From Microbacterium sp. (GTDB lineage Bacteria; Actinomycetota; Actinomycetes; Actinomycetales; Microbacteriaceae), in assembly GCA_002703245.1 (NCBI GenBank), contig NZTV01000062.1, positions 1 to 64,000 on the forward strand: a DNA stretch of 64,000 nt, given 5' to 3'. The position numbers and the translations under genes were made by a program. Positions 32,750 through 41,600 of this stretch are shown here, one piece after another. The notes below the pieces were generated by a model. It made no database searches. It was not told the DNA's origin and saw only the letters and a list, made by a program, of their open reading frames with translations. How positions within the stretch are numbered: position 1 is the first letter of the stretch; every line of letters begins with the position of its first letter.

Positions 32750-34564
32750 TCAGGGGCGCGGGGCCGCTCCGCCGGGACCGGTGCCGCCCCCGCCTGCGCC
32801 TCCGCCACCGGCGCCCTGGGTGACGGTCAGCTCGCCGGCGCCGGCCGTGGCGACGGTGGCGCCGTCGGCGACGAGCGAGTACGACGATCCCGAGGTCACG
32901 CTCGGCGTGGAGACGGTGATGCTGGTCGAGCCGTCCGCCGTGAAGGTGCCGATCTCGCTCCCGGAGGCGTCGACGACGGTGAGGGCGGTGCCGTCGGCGA
33001 TGCCGGTGGTGGAGAACTGCACGGCCGACTGCGCCGACATGTCCAGGTCGGTGGTGAGGCCGCCGAGCGCGATGAGCACGCCACCGTCGATCGAGACCGT
33101 CCCGTCGGCGTCGACCGCGCCGTCACCGCCGCCGTAGGGGCCGGAGGTGATCACGGTACCGCCGGTCTGGGTCCAGTCGCCGTTGATGTCGATGCCGTCC
33201 CCGGCACCGTCGTTCGCGGTGCCCGCACCGCCGCCGTCGACCACGAGCGTGCCGCCGGTGACGATGAACTGGGCGCTCAGGTCGCCGGACTCGGGTTCGG
33301 ATGCGCCGCCGCCGGGGACGGCGGCGTTGACGCCGTCTTCGCTGGCGGTGATGTCGCTGGTGCCGCCGCTGATCGTGATGATCTCGGCCTCGAGGCCCTC
33401 ATAGGAGGTCGTGACCGTGACGGTGCCACCCGAAACCTGCAGCTCCTGCTCCGCGTGGACGCCGTCGTCACCGGAGGCGACCGTGAGGTCGGCGCCGGCG
33501 AGGTGGAGGTACGCATCGGCGTGCACTCCGTCGTCCGAGGCGTCGATGTCGATCGTGCCGCCTTCGAGGACCGCGACGACACCGGCGACGATACCCTTGG
33601 CGCCGCTGTCGGCCACCGCGTCGGTCGAGCCGCCGCCGGACACGATCGAGACCGTGCCGCCGGTGGTGACCACATCGGTGAACGCGTCGATGCCGTCGTC
33701 GCCGGCGTCGACGGTGGTCGAGCCACCCTCGATGAGGACGTAGCCGCGCTCGGCCTCCTCCTCGTTGTCGGCCTTCAGGCCGTCGCCGCCGGCCGTGACG
33801 GAGATGTCGCCGTCTCGGATGACGAGGTAGTCCTTGCCGCGGATGCCGTCGTCGACCGCATCCACGGTGACGGTTCCGGACTGGATGACCAGTCCGTCGC
33901 TGGAGGCGATGCCGTCGTTGCCGTTGCCCGTGACGGTCAGGGAACCGGTGCCGGTGATGGTGAGGTCGGCGGAGCTGTAGAGGGCGGCGTTCGCGTCGGC
34001 GTCGTCGGCGTAGGAGGACGCATCGCTGAGCGTGTTGCTCGATCCGTCGGCGAGGATCACGAGCGCCTCGTCGGCCGCCTGCACATCGATGGCGGCGCCG
34101 GCGTCGGTGGTGACGTCGACGTCGTCGAGGACGAGTCGGACCTGTCCGTCGGCGTCGGAGGAGACGACCACCTGGCCGGTGTAGTCGCCGGAGAGCACGT
34201 ACGTGCCGGGTTGCGAGATGAGCACGGTGTCACCCTCGTCGACCGCACCCTCGCCGCTGATGGCGGCGGTGGAGCCCGAGAAGGCGATGGTGGTCGCCTC
34301 GTCGAGGTCGTACTCGTCGTCGTCGTCCTTGTCGTGGGTGTCCTGGTTGCCCGCGAGCACGTCGGCGGCGGTGACGTCGGCGGTGTCGATGTTCGCGACG
34401 GTCACGACGGTGTCGTCGGATTCCTCGGTGACGGCGGCGACGGTGTCCTCGGATGCGGATGAGGCGACCTCGGTCGCGGTGCAGCCGGCGACGACGAGGG
34501 TCAGGGCGAGGGCGGGTGCGGCGGCCAGCCAGAGGCGGCGGGGGCGGCGGGTGCGGATGGTCAT
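32750..34564 (-). CDS. Carbohydrate-binding domain lipoprotein (Cthe_2159-like)
   Basis: 604 residues. Lipoprotein signal with lipobox VVAGC, an acidic linker, then a long repetitive beta-helix-like region of Asp-Gly motifs (SYADDADANAALYS, GNGNDGIASSDGL, DDGIRGKDYL, GGDGLKADNEE, DDGIDAFTDV, DDGVHADAYL, EDGVNAAV). This is the pattern of the Cthe_2159 family, calcium-dependent polygalacturonate- or cellulose-binding beta-helix proteins. The C-terminus is a Gly/Pro tail. It is the last gene in a set with a VTC polymerase and DUF4956, a recurrent trio. RBS AAAGGA. Confidence 0.85.
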   Translation of the reverse strand: MTIRTRRPRRLWLAAAPALALTLVVAGCTATEVASSASEDTVAAVTEESDDTVVTVANIDTADVTAADVLAGNQDTHDKDDDDEYDLDEATTIAFSGSTAAISGEGAVDEGDTVLISQPGTYVLSGDYTGQVVVSSDADGQVRLVLDDVDVTTDAGAAIDVQAADEALVILADGSSNTLSDASSYADDADANAALYSSADLTITGTGSLTVTGNGNDGIASSDGLVIQSGTVTVDAVDDGIRGKDYLVIRDGDISVTAGGDGLKADNEEEAERGYVLIEGGSTTVDAGDDGIDAFTDVVTTGGTVSIVSGGGSTDAVADSGAKGIVAGVVAVLEGGTIDIDASDDGVHADAYLHLAGADLTVASGDDGVHAEQELQVSGGTVTVTTSYEGLEAEIITISGGTSDITASEDGVNAAVPGGGASEPESGDLSAQFIVTGGTLVVDGGGAGTANDGAGDGIDINGDWTQTGGTVITSGPYGGGDGAVDADGTVSIDGGVLIALGGLTTDLDMSAQSAVQFSTTGIADGTALTVVDASGSEIGTFTADGSTSITVSTPSVTSGSSYSLVADGATVATAGAGELTVTQGAGGGGAGGGGTGPGGAAPRP

Positions 34565-34616
34565 GTCAGTGTCCTTTCGGGGTGCCACTTCGTGGGTGGG
34601 CGGGCGGCCGCGGAGG

Positions 34617-35438
34617 TCAGGCGGCCAGGGGTCGGGTGTCGGGGGTGGGGTGGTGGCCGTGGTCGACGGTCGCGTGGGAGAAGTGTCTGGTGAGCACGCG
34701 GTGCCACGGGTTCGACGGGAGGTCGGGGTGGAGGGCGGCCATCCCGGTGCCGTATTTCGAGATGCGGGCGGGACGGTGGCCTTGGCGCCACAGCGCCCGG
34801 TCGAGCGCACCGGCGCGTTGGCCGGACTTCGTCTCGACGATGACCGAGGCCGGCAGCTGGAGGACGGTGCCTCCGGCGTCGATCCAGGTCAGTTCGGTGT
34901 CGATGGTCGCGCGGGACGCGTCGCCCTCGGCGGCGGGCAGCAGCACGGTCGCACGGCGGTAGCGGGTCACGAGGGTCGGCTGCAACGTCTCGGCCAGGTG
35001 TGCGGCGTCCGGGATGCCGGCGTCGACGAGCAGGTCGGTGGCGTAGGCCACGGCGTCGTCGTCGAGTTCGTCGCCGGTGACCGGCACCCGCTCCTTGACG
35101 GTGGCCGACCGGGCGCCCTTGGTCTTCACCTCGAGGAACGACCCGCCCGAGTCGACGTAGGTGCGCGCTCGCACCTTGAACCGGCGCCGACGCTTACGCG
35201 CCGCCCCGAAGTAGCTGTCCAGCGCGGGGGTGTCGAAGTACTGCGAGGCGTACCGCAGCGAGCTTTCGCCGTCGATCTCCAGGATCTGGCTTCCGGGGGG
35301 AAGCGCCTGCAGCACGGCCGGCAGGTCTCGGCCGGGGACGATGTACTTGCGGTCGACCCGGGTCTGCAGTTCGGCTTGTGCGTTCAGCTCGTCGAGGCCG
35401 ATCGGGCGGAGCCGGTCGAGGGGGGTGAGGGTGTTCAT
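34617..35438 (-). CDS. VTC-domain polyphosphate polymerase
   Basis: 273 residues of the VTC catalytic tunnel fold, related to the yeast Vtc4 polyphosphate polymerase and CYTH enzymes: RVDRKYIVP, YFDTPALDSY, RRRRFKVRARTY with the basic strand, FLEVKTKG with the metal Glu-x-Lys, and VIVETKSGQ. Bacterial homologues synthesise polyphosphate, but here this is inferred. ATGA overlap with the upstream DUF4956 stop shows coupling. Confidence 0.88.
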   Translation of the reverse strand: MNTLTPLDRLRPIGLDELNAQAELQTRVDRKYIVPGRDLPAVLQALPPGSQILEIDGESSLRYASQYFDTPALDSYFGAARKRRRRFKVRARTYVDSGGSFLEVKTKGARSATVKERVPVTGDELDDDAVAYATDLLVDAGIPDAAHLAETLQPTLVTRYRRATVLLPAAEGDASRATIDTELTWIDAGGTVLQLPASVIVETKSGQRAGALDRALWRQGHRPARISKYGTGMAALHPDLPSNPWHRVLTRHFSHATVDHGHHPTPDTRPLAA

Positions 35439-36085
35439 CGTGTCACCTGCCAGGTGTGGGAGACGGTGTCGGGGGCGCTGTCGCGGTCGGCCTCGGTCGC
35501 GGGGTCGGCGGGGCCGCGGGTGGTGCGGCGGCGGGCGGAGCGGCGGGGGAGGGTGTATCGGACGTTCACGGTGGTGGTGTCCGAGACGAGGTCGAGGTTG
35601 CGGACGGTCACGCGCTGCACGGCGGTGCCGAGGGTCTCTTCGACCGCTTCCCGGGCGTCGTTCTCGTCGGGGTAGGCCCGGTCGAGGACGAGGGTCTGCT
35701 CGCGCGAGCGGCGCAGCACGGCCGGGCTGTCCACGATCGCGATGACGCCGACGATCAGAGTCGACAGGGCCAGCGCGGTCCAGGTGGCCGATCCGGACAG
35801 TCCCGCGATCAGACCGAGCGCGAGAGCGGCCAGGTAGTAGGCGATCTCGCTCTGTTCGATCTCGCGCGACCGCAACCGGATGATCGACAGGACGCCGAAC
35901 AGGCCCAGGCCGAGGCCGGCGCTGACGGTGGTGTCGGCCAAGACCATCGACACCGCCAGCACACCGACGTTGACGCCGACGAAGGCGACGGCGAGGTCGC
36001 GTCGACGGTGTCGGGGGTAGTAGACGGCGAAAGCGAGAACGGCGATCGCGACGAGGTCGAGGGCGATGATGCTGAGCAGGTCCAT
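35435..36085 (-). CDS. DUF4956 membrane protein
   Basis: 216 residues. Four to five hydrophobic helices in the first 140 residues (LLSIIALDLVAIAVLAFAVYY, VGVNVGVLAVSMVLA, ALALGLIAGLSG, STLIVGVIAIV), including GLFGVLSIIRLRSREIEQSEIAYYL, the signature of DUF4956. A soluble C-terminal domain follows. First gene of the polyphosphate-polymerase operon; probably the membrane partner of the VTC protein. RBS AGGAGAAC. Confidence 0.88.
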   Translation of the reverse strand: MDLLSIIALDLVAIAVLAFAVYYPRHRRRDLAVAFVGVNVGVLAVSMVLADTTVSAGLGLGLFGVLSIIRLRSREIEQSEIAYYLAALALGLIAGLSGSATWTALALSTLIVGVIAIVDSPAVLRRSREQTLVLDRAYPDENDAREAVEETLGTAVQRVTVRNLDLVSDTTTVNVRYTLPRRSARRRTTRGPADPATEADRDSAPDTVSHTWQVTR

Positions 36086-36137
36086 GGTCTTGTTCTCCTG
36101 ACGGATGGTGTCGGGAGTACCAAGACAACGGCCCACC

Positions 36138-36154
36138 GCTATGCGGTTGCTATG
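36138..36154 (-). promoter_or_regulatory. CATAGC direct repeat, 11-bp phased
   Basis: Minus strand CATAGC-aaccg-CATAGC (plus strand GCTATG at 36138 and 36149), 53-69 bases before the DUF4956 start. The one-turn spacing suggests an OmpR/PhoB-type activator site for the polyphosphate operon. Elsewhere in this 328-base gap: GTTAC-N6-GTAAC at 36171-36186 and a 7-bp hairpin aacccct/aggggtt at 36231-36264; no gene seen. Confidence 0.4.
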
Positions 36155-36413
36155 ACAGGCATCGGACGAGGTTACGAATCGGTAACGGGCCGGTTGTGTG
36201 CGTGAGGAGGTCCAGTGGCCGGCAGGCGGAAACCCCTGACGCGTGGCCGCTGAGATTAGGGGTTCCCCCGGAGGCGCGCATCCGGTTCGGGTGCGACACT
36301 CGTCTCACCAGACCACGCACCGGGACTCACTGGGGGCAGCCCGGGTGCAGCCGGCGGGATCTGTCGCTTGTCCCGCCGGCGTCTGGGGCCCCGGGGTGGG
36401 GGAGCGCGCGAGA

Positions 36414-37217
36414 ATGGATGTCGTGTCCGCACCGACTGCCCTGACCGATGTGCCCGATCCGACGTTCGTCATGTCGGAGGGCGGCTTCCGCCTTGCGACG
36501 TACTCGTGGGGTGACCCGTCAGGGCCGACGGTCGTGCTCGTGCACGGGTTCGCGTCGAACACGCGCGACAACTGGGTCAACACGGGGTGGGTGCGCGATC
36601 TCACCCGGGACGGCTTCCGCGTCCTCGCACTGGACCAGCGCGGCCATGGGGCCAGCGACAAGCCGCACGACGCCCGCGAGTATGAGATGAGCGCCCTCGC
36701 CCGCGATGTCGAGACCGTGCTCGACACCTACCTCGTCGACACCGTCACCTACGTCGGGTACTCCCTCGGCGCGCGCGTCGGGTGGGAGGTCGCGCGGCAC
36801 CTCCAGGGCCGCGTCGAGCGGGTCGTCCTCGGTGGTGTCCCCGACGGTGTCCCGCTCAGCCGGCTCGACCTCGCGCAAGCGCGTGCGTACGTGCGGGAGG
36901 GGGCGGAGGTGACCGATGCGCAGACCCAGCAGTACATCCGCCTCATCGAGCGCGTCGGGGGCAACGACCTCGAGGCGCTTCTGGCGATCGCCGAGGGGCT
37001 GAGGGCCTCCGGCGCCGCCGACCCCGACCCGGCGACCGCCCCCACCCAGCCGGTCTTGATCGCCACCGGGTCGCGCGACGCCATCCTCGAAGGGTCGAAG
37101 GCGCTCGCCGAGGCGTGCCCCGCGGGCCGCTTCGTCGAGATCCCGGACCGCCATCACTTCAACGCCCCGGGATCCCGCGACTTCCGCGCCGCCGCACGGG
37201 CATTCCTCGCCGACTGA
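36414..37217 (+). CDS. Alpha/beta hydrolase
   Basis: 267 residues. Oxyanion region VVLVHGFASNTRDNW, nucleophile elbow GYSLGARVG (Ser), acid in ATGSRDAI and His in DRHHFNAPG make a complete triad. RVLALDQRGHGASDKP is typical of esterase/epoxide-hydrolase-like members; the substrate is unknown. The start may be ATG 36414 or GTG 36423, the latter standing 7 bases behind a GAGAAT box. Convergent with the LLM monooxygenase. Confidence 0.87.
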   Translation: MDVVSAPTALTDVPDPTFVMSEGGFRLATYSWGDPSGPTVVLVHGFASNTRDNWVNTGWVRDLTRDGFRVLALDQRGHGASDKPHDAREYEMSALARDVETVLDTYLVDTVTYVGYSLGARVGWEVARHLQGRVERVVLGGVPDGVPLSRLDLAQARAYVREGAEVTDAQTQQYIRLIERVGGNDLEALLAIAEGLRASGAADPDPATAPTQPVLIATGSRDAILEGSKALAEACPAGRFVEIPDRHHFNAPGSRDFRAAARAFLAD

Positions 37218-37251
37218 CGCGCACCCCGGTCTCCTCCCGGGTCTCCTCGAT

Positions 37252-37321
37252 CCGGCCCCTTCTCGCCGAGCCACCCCCTTGCGCCGTGACGCAAACGGGC
37301 CGCTCGGCGACAAGAGGCCGG
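37252..37321. repeat. Intergenic palindromic element, copy A
   Basis: About 70 bases between convergent genes. Left arm ccggccccttctcgccgagc and right arm gctcggcgacaagaggccgg pair with a few mismatches; a small inner hairpin ttgcg/cgcaa lies at 37279-37294. It shares its arm sequence with the element at 43650 and may act as a bidirectional terminator. Confidence 0.55.
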
Positions 37322-37355
37322 TTCGCGGGCGAAGGTCGCCGCCGCCGGTGCCGGG

Positions 37356-38741
37356 TCAGTCGGCCAGCACCGGATGCGCGTCGCCGAGGCGGTCGTTGCC
37401 GGGCTGCTCCGTGAGGCGGGCGCGGAGGGTGTTCCCGGCCGTGCCGGCCCGCAGGCGGCCGCGCTCGCGCAGGATCGGCATGACGAGTCGGCCGAAGTCC
37501 TCCAGGTCGGCGGGTTCGAAGACCGGCTCGATGAGAAAGCCGTCGAGGTCGGTCTCGGCGGCGAGGGCCTCGATGCCGTCGGCGACCTGCGTCGGGTCTC
37601 CCACGAGGCGGAATCCCCGCGTGCCGCGGCCCTTGAGCTGGTCGAGGATCTCCCGCACGGTGGGGGCGTTCTCGCCGAGGAAGCGCTCGATGTTGCTCGT
37701 GCCCATCTGGCCCACCGGGCCGTCCTGACCGAGGACCTGGTGCAGCGTCTTGTCGGGGTCGAGCGTGAGCAGGTCGATGCCGGTGTTCCCGGCGTAGAGG
37801 GATGCGACGATCTCGTCGGTCTGCATCGCGTCGAACTCCGCCTCGTACCGCCGTGCCTCCTCCTCGGTCTCGCCGACGAAGACGGTCAGGCCGGCCATCA
37901 GCTTCATGCCCCGGGGGTCGCGGCCGCGCTCGGCGGCCAGGGCACGGATGTCGGCGACGGCGGCGGCGGTGCGGGAAGGTGTGGTGGCCTGGACGAAGAC
38001 GCACTCGGAGTTGCGGGCGGCGAACGCGCGTCCGGCGGGGGAGGTGCCGGCCTGGAACAGCACGGGGGTGCGCTGCGGCGACGGCGGGGCCCCGAAGTAA
38101 CCGCGGGAACGGTAGTGCTCGCCGTCGAAGACGACCGGATGTACGCCGTCCCGCCGGGCGTAGACACCGGTCTCGCGATCGACGACCCGGGCGTCGTCGT
38201 CCCATCCCTCCTCCCACAGGCGTGCGGCCAGCTCCACGTACTCGGCCGCCATCGCGTATCGGGTGTCGTGGGGGACGATGCCGTCCTGTCCGAACACGTC
38301 GGCGACGGCGTTCTGCGATGCGCCGGTGACGATGTTCCAGCCCACCCGGCCGGAGGTGAGGTGGTCCAGAGACGCCAGACGGCGGGCGAGTTGGGCGGGA
38401 TGCTCGAGGCCGGTGGAGAGGGTCACGACGAACCCGAGGGTGTCGGTGTGCTGGGCGAGCACCGGGATCAGGTAGTCCGGGTCGATCGCGGAGAAGTTGA
38501 TGCCCTTGGTCGCGGCGATCTCGGGCAGATCACCGTCGACGAGCGGGTAGCCGTAGCCGCCGGCGAAGAACAGGAAGTCGAAGCCGGAGTCTTCGAGCAC
38601 GCGGGCGATGTGGATCCAGTGTTGCGGGTCGAGGAAGTCCGCGCTGCGGCTGCGTGGGTGCGCCCAGCTGAAGGTGCCTCCCACCTGCGGAGCGGCCACC
38701 TCGAAAACGCCGAAGTGGAGGGTAGGGGGGTGTTCGTGCAT
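37356..38741 (-). CDS. LLM-class FMN-dependent monooxygenase (NtaA/SnaA/DszA type)
   Basis: 461 residues of the bacterial-luciferase fold in the nitrilotriacetate/dibenzothiophene-sulfone monooxygenase group. Landmarks: GGTFSWAHPRSRSADFLDPQHWIHIAR, DFLFFAGGY, VTLSTGLEHPAQLARRLASLDHLTSGRVGWNIVTG, FGQDGIVPHDTRYAMAAEYVEL, and VLFQAGTSPAGRAFAARN. These enzymes need reduced FMN from a partner reductase; two flavin reductases and an NADPH:FMN reductase lie within 5 kb. The substrate (C-S, C-N or similar bond) is unknown. RBS GGGAGC. Confidence 0.9.
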   Translation of the reverse strand: MHEHPPTLHFGVFEVAAPQVGGTFSWAHPRSRSADFLDPQHWIHIARVLEDSGFDFLFFAGGYGYPLVDGDLPEIAATKGINFSAIDPDYLIPVLAQHTDTLGFVVTLSTGLEHPAQLARRLASLDHLTSGRVGWNIVTGASQNAVADVFGQDGIVPHDTRYAMAAEYVELAARLWEEGWDDDARVVDRETGVYARRDGVHPVVFDGEHYRSRGYFGAPPSPQRTPVLFQAGTSPAGRAFAARNSECVFVQATTPSRTAAAVADIRALAAERGRDPRGMKLMAGLTVFVGETEEEARRYEAEFDAMQTDEIVASLYAGNTGIDLLTLDPDKTLHQVLGQDGPVGQMGTSNIERFLGENAPTVREILDQLKGRGTRGFRLVGDPTQVADGIEALAAETDLDGFLIEPVFEPADLEDFGRLVMPILRERGRLRAGTAGNTLRARLTEQPGNDRLGDAHPVLAD

Positions 38742-38849
38742 GCGTTGCTCCCGTGCGTCGGACCGGATGATCCGCACTGTACGGGCGCGATGTTTCCGTC
38801 TCGTCACACCGGAGGCGGGGCGGTCGGGGGAGGCGTCGCGGCGGCGCGG

Positions 38850-39860
38850 TCAGAACCCCGGGTGTGACAGGGTCAGCAGGACGCGGGCGGCGGTGTAGCG
38901 GGCCAGGCCGATCGGATGACGGACGTCGTATCCCAGCAGGTCGACCAGCTGCGCGAGCCGATCCTGCGCGGTCGAGTGGTGCACGCCGGCCAGAGCGGCC
39001 GCCTGTCGGACGCTTCCCATCCGTCCGTACGCGTCGAGGATGACGCGGTGGCGCGGGTCGAGGCCGGCCAGGGTGACCACGTCGGGGTGCTCCGCGGAAC
39101 GCTCGTCCGCGGCTTCGGCCAGCAGCATGATGGCGCCCACCTCGTCGGCGTCCACGAGGGGGAGCTCGGGGGATGTCATCCGCAGCGCGAGCGTGGCCGT
39201 CCGCCACGATTCCGGGAGGTCGTCGGGACGGACGCGGGTGCCGACGCCGATGCGGGTGGGCGTGGATGCGGCGCCGTCGGCATCGGCCGGGGGCGATGGA
39301 GCCGTGCGGGTGATGACGGCGCCTGCCGGACCCCATTCGGTGACCACCAGTGCGGACGGGCCGGCGACCGGCGGCGGGGCGTCGGGGAGGGTCGCGACGA
39401 CGCAGACCTCGTCGCCGGGCGCGAGGCGCAGGCGTGCGGTCGCCGCCCGCCGTTCGGCCGGCGTCGTGTGCTCGTCGATCGACTGTTCGACCGCGTCGAG
39501 CGCGTCGTTCCCTCGGCGGGCGGCGGTGATCTCGAGCGCCAGGGCGAGGCGTTCGAGGATCATGGCGTCGTTCGCGTGCGGGTCGCGGCGCTCGATCCAC
39601 ACCTGCCCGTCGGGCGGAACCCGTCGCGACAGCCGCGGGGCGTCGGGTTCCTCGTCGGCGGGTCTGCCCGTGGGTTGCACCCGGCGGGTGCGGCCGGGCG
39701 TGGAGCTGCCGACCACGGCGCCGCTGAGAGCGGCGGCCGCGCGCAGGAGTGCGTCGGGTCCGACGCCGCGGGCGACCAGGGCGTCGAAGTAGGAGATGAC
39801 CTTCAGCGACTCGCTCGCTTCGGCGTCGAGGGCGGTCAGTCGTCCCACCAGTTCCTGCAC
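38850..39860 (-). CDS. PucR-type transcriptional regulator
   Basis: 336 residues. The C-terminal HTH_30-type domain is clear (LDPRHRVILDAYGRMGSVRQAAALAGVHHSTAQDRLAQLVDLLGYDV), as in PucR/CdaR regulators, where it binds DNA. The rest has no named sensor domain. It lies between the esterase and monooxygenase genes on the same strand and is a likely local activator. GTG start with RBS GGGAG. Confidence 0.78.
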   Translation of the reverse strand: MQELVGRLTALDAEASESLKVISYFDALVARGVGPDALLRAAAALSGAVVGSSTPGRTRRVQPTGRPADEEPDAPRLSRRVPPDGQVWIERRDPHANDAMILERLALALEITAARRGNDALDAVEQSIDEHTTPAERRAATARLRLAPGDEVCVVATLPDAPPPVAGPSALVVTEWGPAGAVITRTAPSPPADADGAASTPTRIGVGTRVRPDDLPESWRTATLALRMTSPELPLVDADEVGAIMLLAEAADERSAEHPDVVTLAGLDPRHRVILDAYGRMGSVRQAAALAGVHHSTAQDRLAQLVDLLGYDVRHPIGLARYTAARVLLTLSHPGF

Positions 39861-39902
39861 GGTCTCACTCCCTCATGGCGCGCGCACAGTCTATCGACCG
39901 GT

Positions 39903-39938
39903 GACGCCGGGCCGCGGGGAGGGGCGCGGTCCGGCGTC
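39903..39938 (-). terminator. Hairpin terminator after the esterase gene
   Basis: gacgccgg (39903-39910) pairs with ccggcgtc (39931-39938), extended by an inner ccgcg/cgcgg; 6 bases after the esterase stop. Confidence 0.5.
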
Positions 39939-39944
39939 GGGCGG

Positions 39945-40916
39945 TCACGCGCCCAGGACGCGGTCGATCCAGCTCTCGCGGGCGGCGATGGCGGCCTGGG
40001 AGACGGCGGCTTGCGGCGCCATCGTGTCGAAGCCGTGGAACCCTCCGGCCCACACGTGCAGTTCGGCCTGAACGCCCGCGGCCCACAGGGCGGTGGCGTA
40101 GGCGACGTCTTCGTCGCGGAAGACCTCGGCGGAGCCGCAGTCGATGTAGGTCGTCGGAAGCCCCGACAGGTCGGTCGCGCGGGCGGGTGCCGCGTAGATC
40201 GAGACGTCGTCGCCGCCTTTGCGGTCGCCGAGCAGCGCGCTCCAGCCGGTGACGTTCGCTTCCCGGTTCCACACGCCGACGCCGTCGATCTGTGTCGTGG
40301 ACACGGTCGCATCGCGGTCGTCGAGCATCGGGCAGAGGAGGATCTGTCCGGCGAGGGCCGGGCCCCGCCGATCCCGGGCGAGGAGTGCGGTTCCGGCGGT
40401 GAGGCCTCCGCCCGCGCTCGTCCCGCCGACCAGGAGGCGCTCGGCGTCGATACCCAGTTCGTCGGCGTGCTCTGCGGTCCACACCAGGCCCGCGTAGCAG
40501 TCTTCGACCGGGTAGGGGTCGGGGAATTCGGGGGCGAGGCGGTAGTCGATGCTGACCAGGACGGCGTCGTGGCGGACGACGGCGGACAGGAAGGTGTCGA
40601 CACCGGTCATCTGGTCGCCCATGACCATGCCTCCGCCGTGGAGGTGGACGATGCCGGGTCGGTGACCGGCGTGGTCGGCTCGGGCGATGATGGTGGCGGT
40701 GATCTCGGCGCCTTCGTAGCCGGGGATGGTGACATCGCGCACGGTCACCCCGGCGGCGGCGATCTGCTCGTCGAGGCCCTGGGACAGCATCTCGGCCGTA
40801 CTGGCCCGCAGCGCCGGGATCATCTCCGGCGTGAGCGTCGGGAGCATCTGCGCCACCGCGTCGAGGGCAGGTTCGAGCTCGGCGTCGAACGGGGGGCGGG
40901 GGATGGCTACGGTCAT
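39945..40916 (-). CDS. HSL-family alpha/beta hydrolase (esterase)
   Basis: 323 residues. Oxyanion motif HLHGGGMVMGD, nucleophile GTSAGGGLTAG and late acid/His region (CGSAEVFRDEDVAYA, GGFHGFDTM) define the hormone-sensitive-lipase/acetyl-hydrolase family. No signal peptide, so it is an intracellular esterase. RBS AGGAG. In the flavin-monooxygenase group it could hydrolyse an ester formed by oxygenation, which is speculative. Confidence 0.9.
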   Translation of the reverse strand: MTVAIPRPPFDAELEPALDAVAQMLPTLTPEMIPALRASTAEMLSQGLDEQIAAAGVTVRDVTIPGYEGAEITATIIARADHAGHRPGIVHLHGGGMVMGDQMTGVDTFLSAVVRHDAVLVSIDYRLAPEFPDPYPVEDCYAGLVWTAEHADELGIDAERLLVGGTSAGGGLTAGTALLARDRRGPALAGQILLCPMLDDRDATVSTTQIDGVGVWNREANVTGWSALLGDRKGGDDVSIYAAPARATDLSGLPTTYIDCGSAEVFRDEDVAYATALWAAGVQAELHVWAGGFHGFDTMAPQAAVSQAAIAARESWIDRVLGA

Positions 40917-40992
40917 GGGAACTCCTTCGTTCTTCAGACCGCCACGGCTGCGTGGCGTGAGTCCATCGTGCGCTCCCCGTCGGGACGCTGTC

Positions 40993-41042
40993 ACCCGCCG
41001 TAGGTGGCGGATCCGCGATCGCGAACCCGCCACATGGCGGGT
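40993..41042. promoter_or_regulatory. Two adjacent small hairpins/operator repeats
   Basis: ccgcc-gtagg-tggcgg around 40995-41010 and acccgcc-acat-ggcgggt at 41025-41042, in the 126-base gap between the flavin reductase and the esterase. They may be a terminator for the first gene or an operator pair for the second. Confidence 0.35.
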
Positions 41043-41570
41043 TCAGCCGGCGAGCTGTTCCACCGCCTGCAGGTGGCGGTAGGCGCCCTTGAAGTACACG
41101 AGCGGTTCGGTGTCGCGCTCGTGCCACTCGGCCGGGCTCATCTCGACGACCTTCCCGATCACGATGAGGTGGTCGCCGGCCTCGTGCTCGGCCCAGATCT
41201 CGCAGTCCACCCACATGAGGGTGTCGGCGATGATCGGGTTGCCCGATGCCGCGGGGCTCCAGTCGATCCCGGCCCACTTGTCGGTGCCCTTGCGGGCGAA
41301 CTGGTTCGAGACGGCGTGCTGGTCGTGGGCGAGCACGTTCACGGCGAACTTGCCGTCGGCGGCGATACGCGGATAGGTCGTGGAGGTCTTCATGACGCTG
41401 AAGGACACCAGCGGCGGGTCGACCGAGACCGAGTAGAACGACTGGCAGGTGAACCCGACGGGTGCGTCGTCTTCGATGCCGGAGACGATGGTGATCCCGG
41501 AGGCGTAGTGCCCGAGCGTGTCGCGGAAGCGGCGTGCGTCGATGGCGGTGGGGGGAGTGGTGTCGGACAT
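41043..41570 (-). CDS. Flavin reductase (HpaC-like)
   Basis: 175 residues of the split-barrel flavin reductase family: RFRDTLGHYASGITIVSG, VGFTCQSFYSVSVDPPLVSFSV, FAVNVLAHDQHAVSNQFA and GDHLIVIGKV. Supplies reduced FMN to a two-component monooxygenase, plausibly the LLM enzyme at 37356. RBS AAGGAGG is very strong. Thirty bases behind the FMN reductase on the same strand. Confidence 0.9.
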   Translation of the reverse strand: MSDTTPPTAIDARRFRDTLGHYASGITIVSGIEDDAPVGFTCQSFYSVSVDPPLVSFSVMKTSTTYPRIAADGKFAVNVLAHDQHAVSNQFARKGTDKWAGIDWSPAASGNPIIADTLMWVDCEIWAEHEAGDHLIVIGKVVEMSPAEWHERDTEPLVYFKGAYRHLQAVEQLAG

Positions 41571-41600
41571 GGGGGATCCTCCTTCTGCGGCGGCCATCGT

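Noticed and set aside
32750-34564. Calcium-binding RTX toxin-like repeats
   Set aside because: The Asp-Gly motifs are irregular and follow the Cthe_2159 beta-helix pattern, not GGXGXDXXX nonapeptides, and there is a lipoprotein signal rather than type I secretion.
36200-36300. Riboswitch (TPP-like CTGAGA) upstream of the alpha/beta hydrolase
   Set aside because: Only the short CTGAGA string matches; the remaining conserved blocks and helices are absent, and the downstream gene has no thiamine link.
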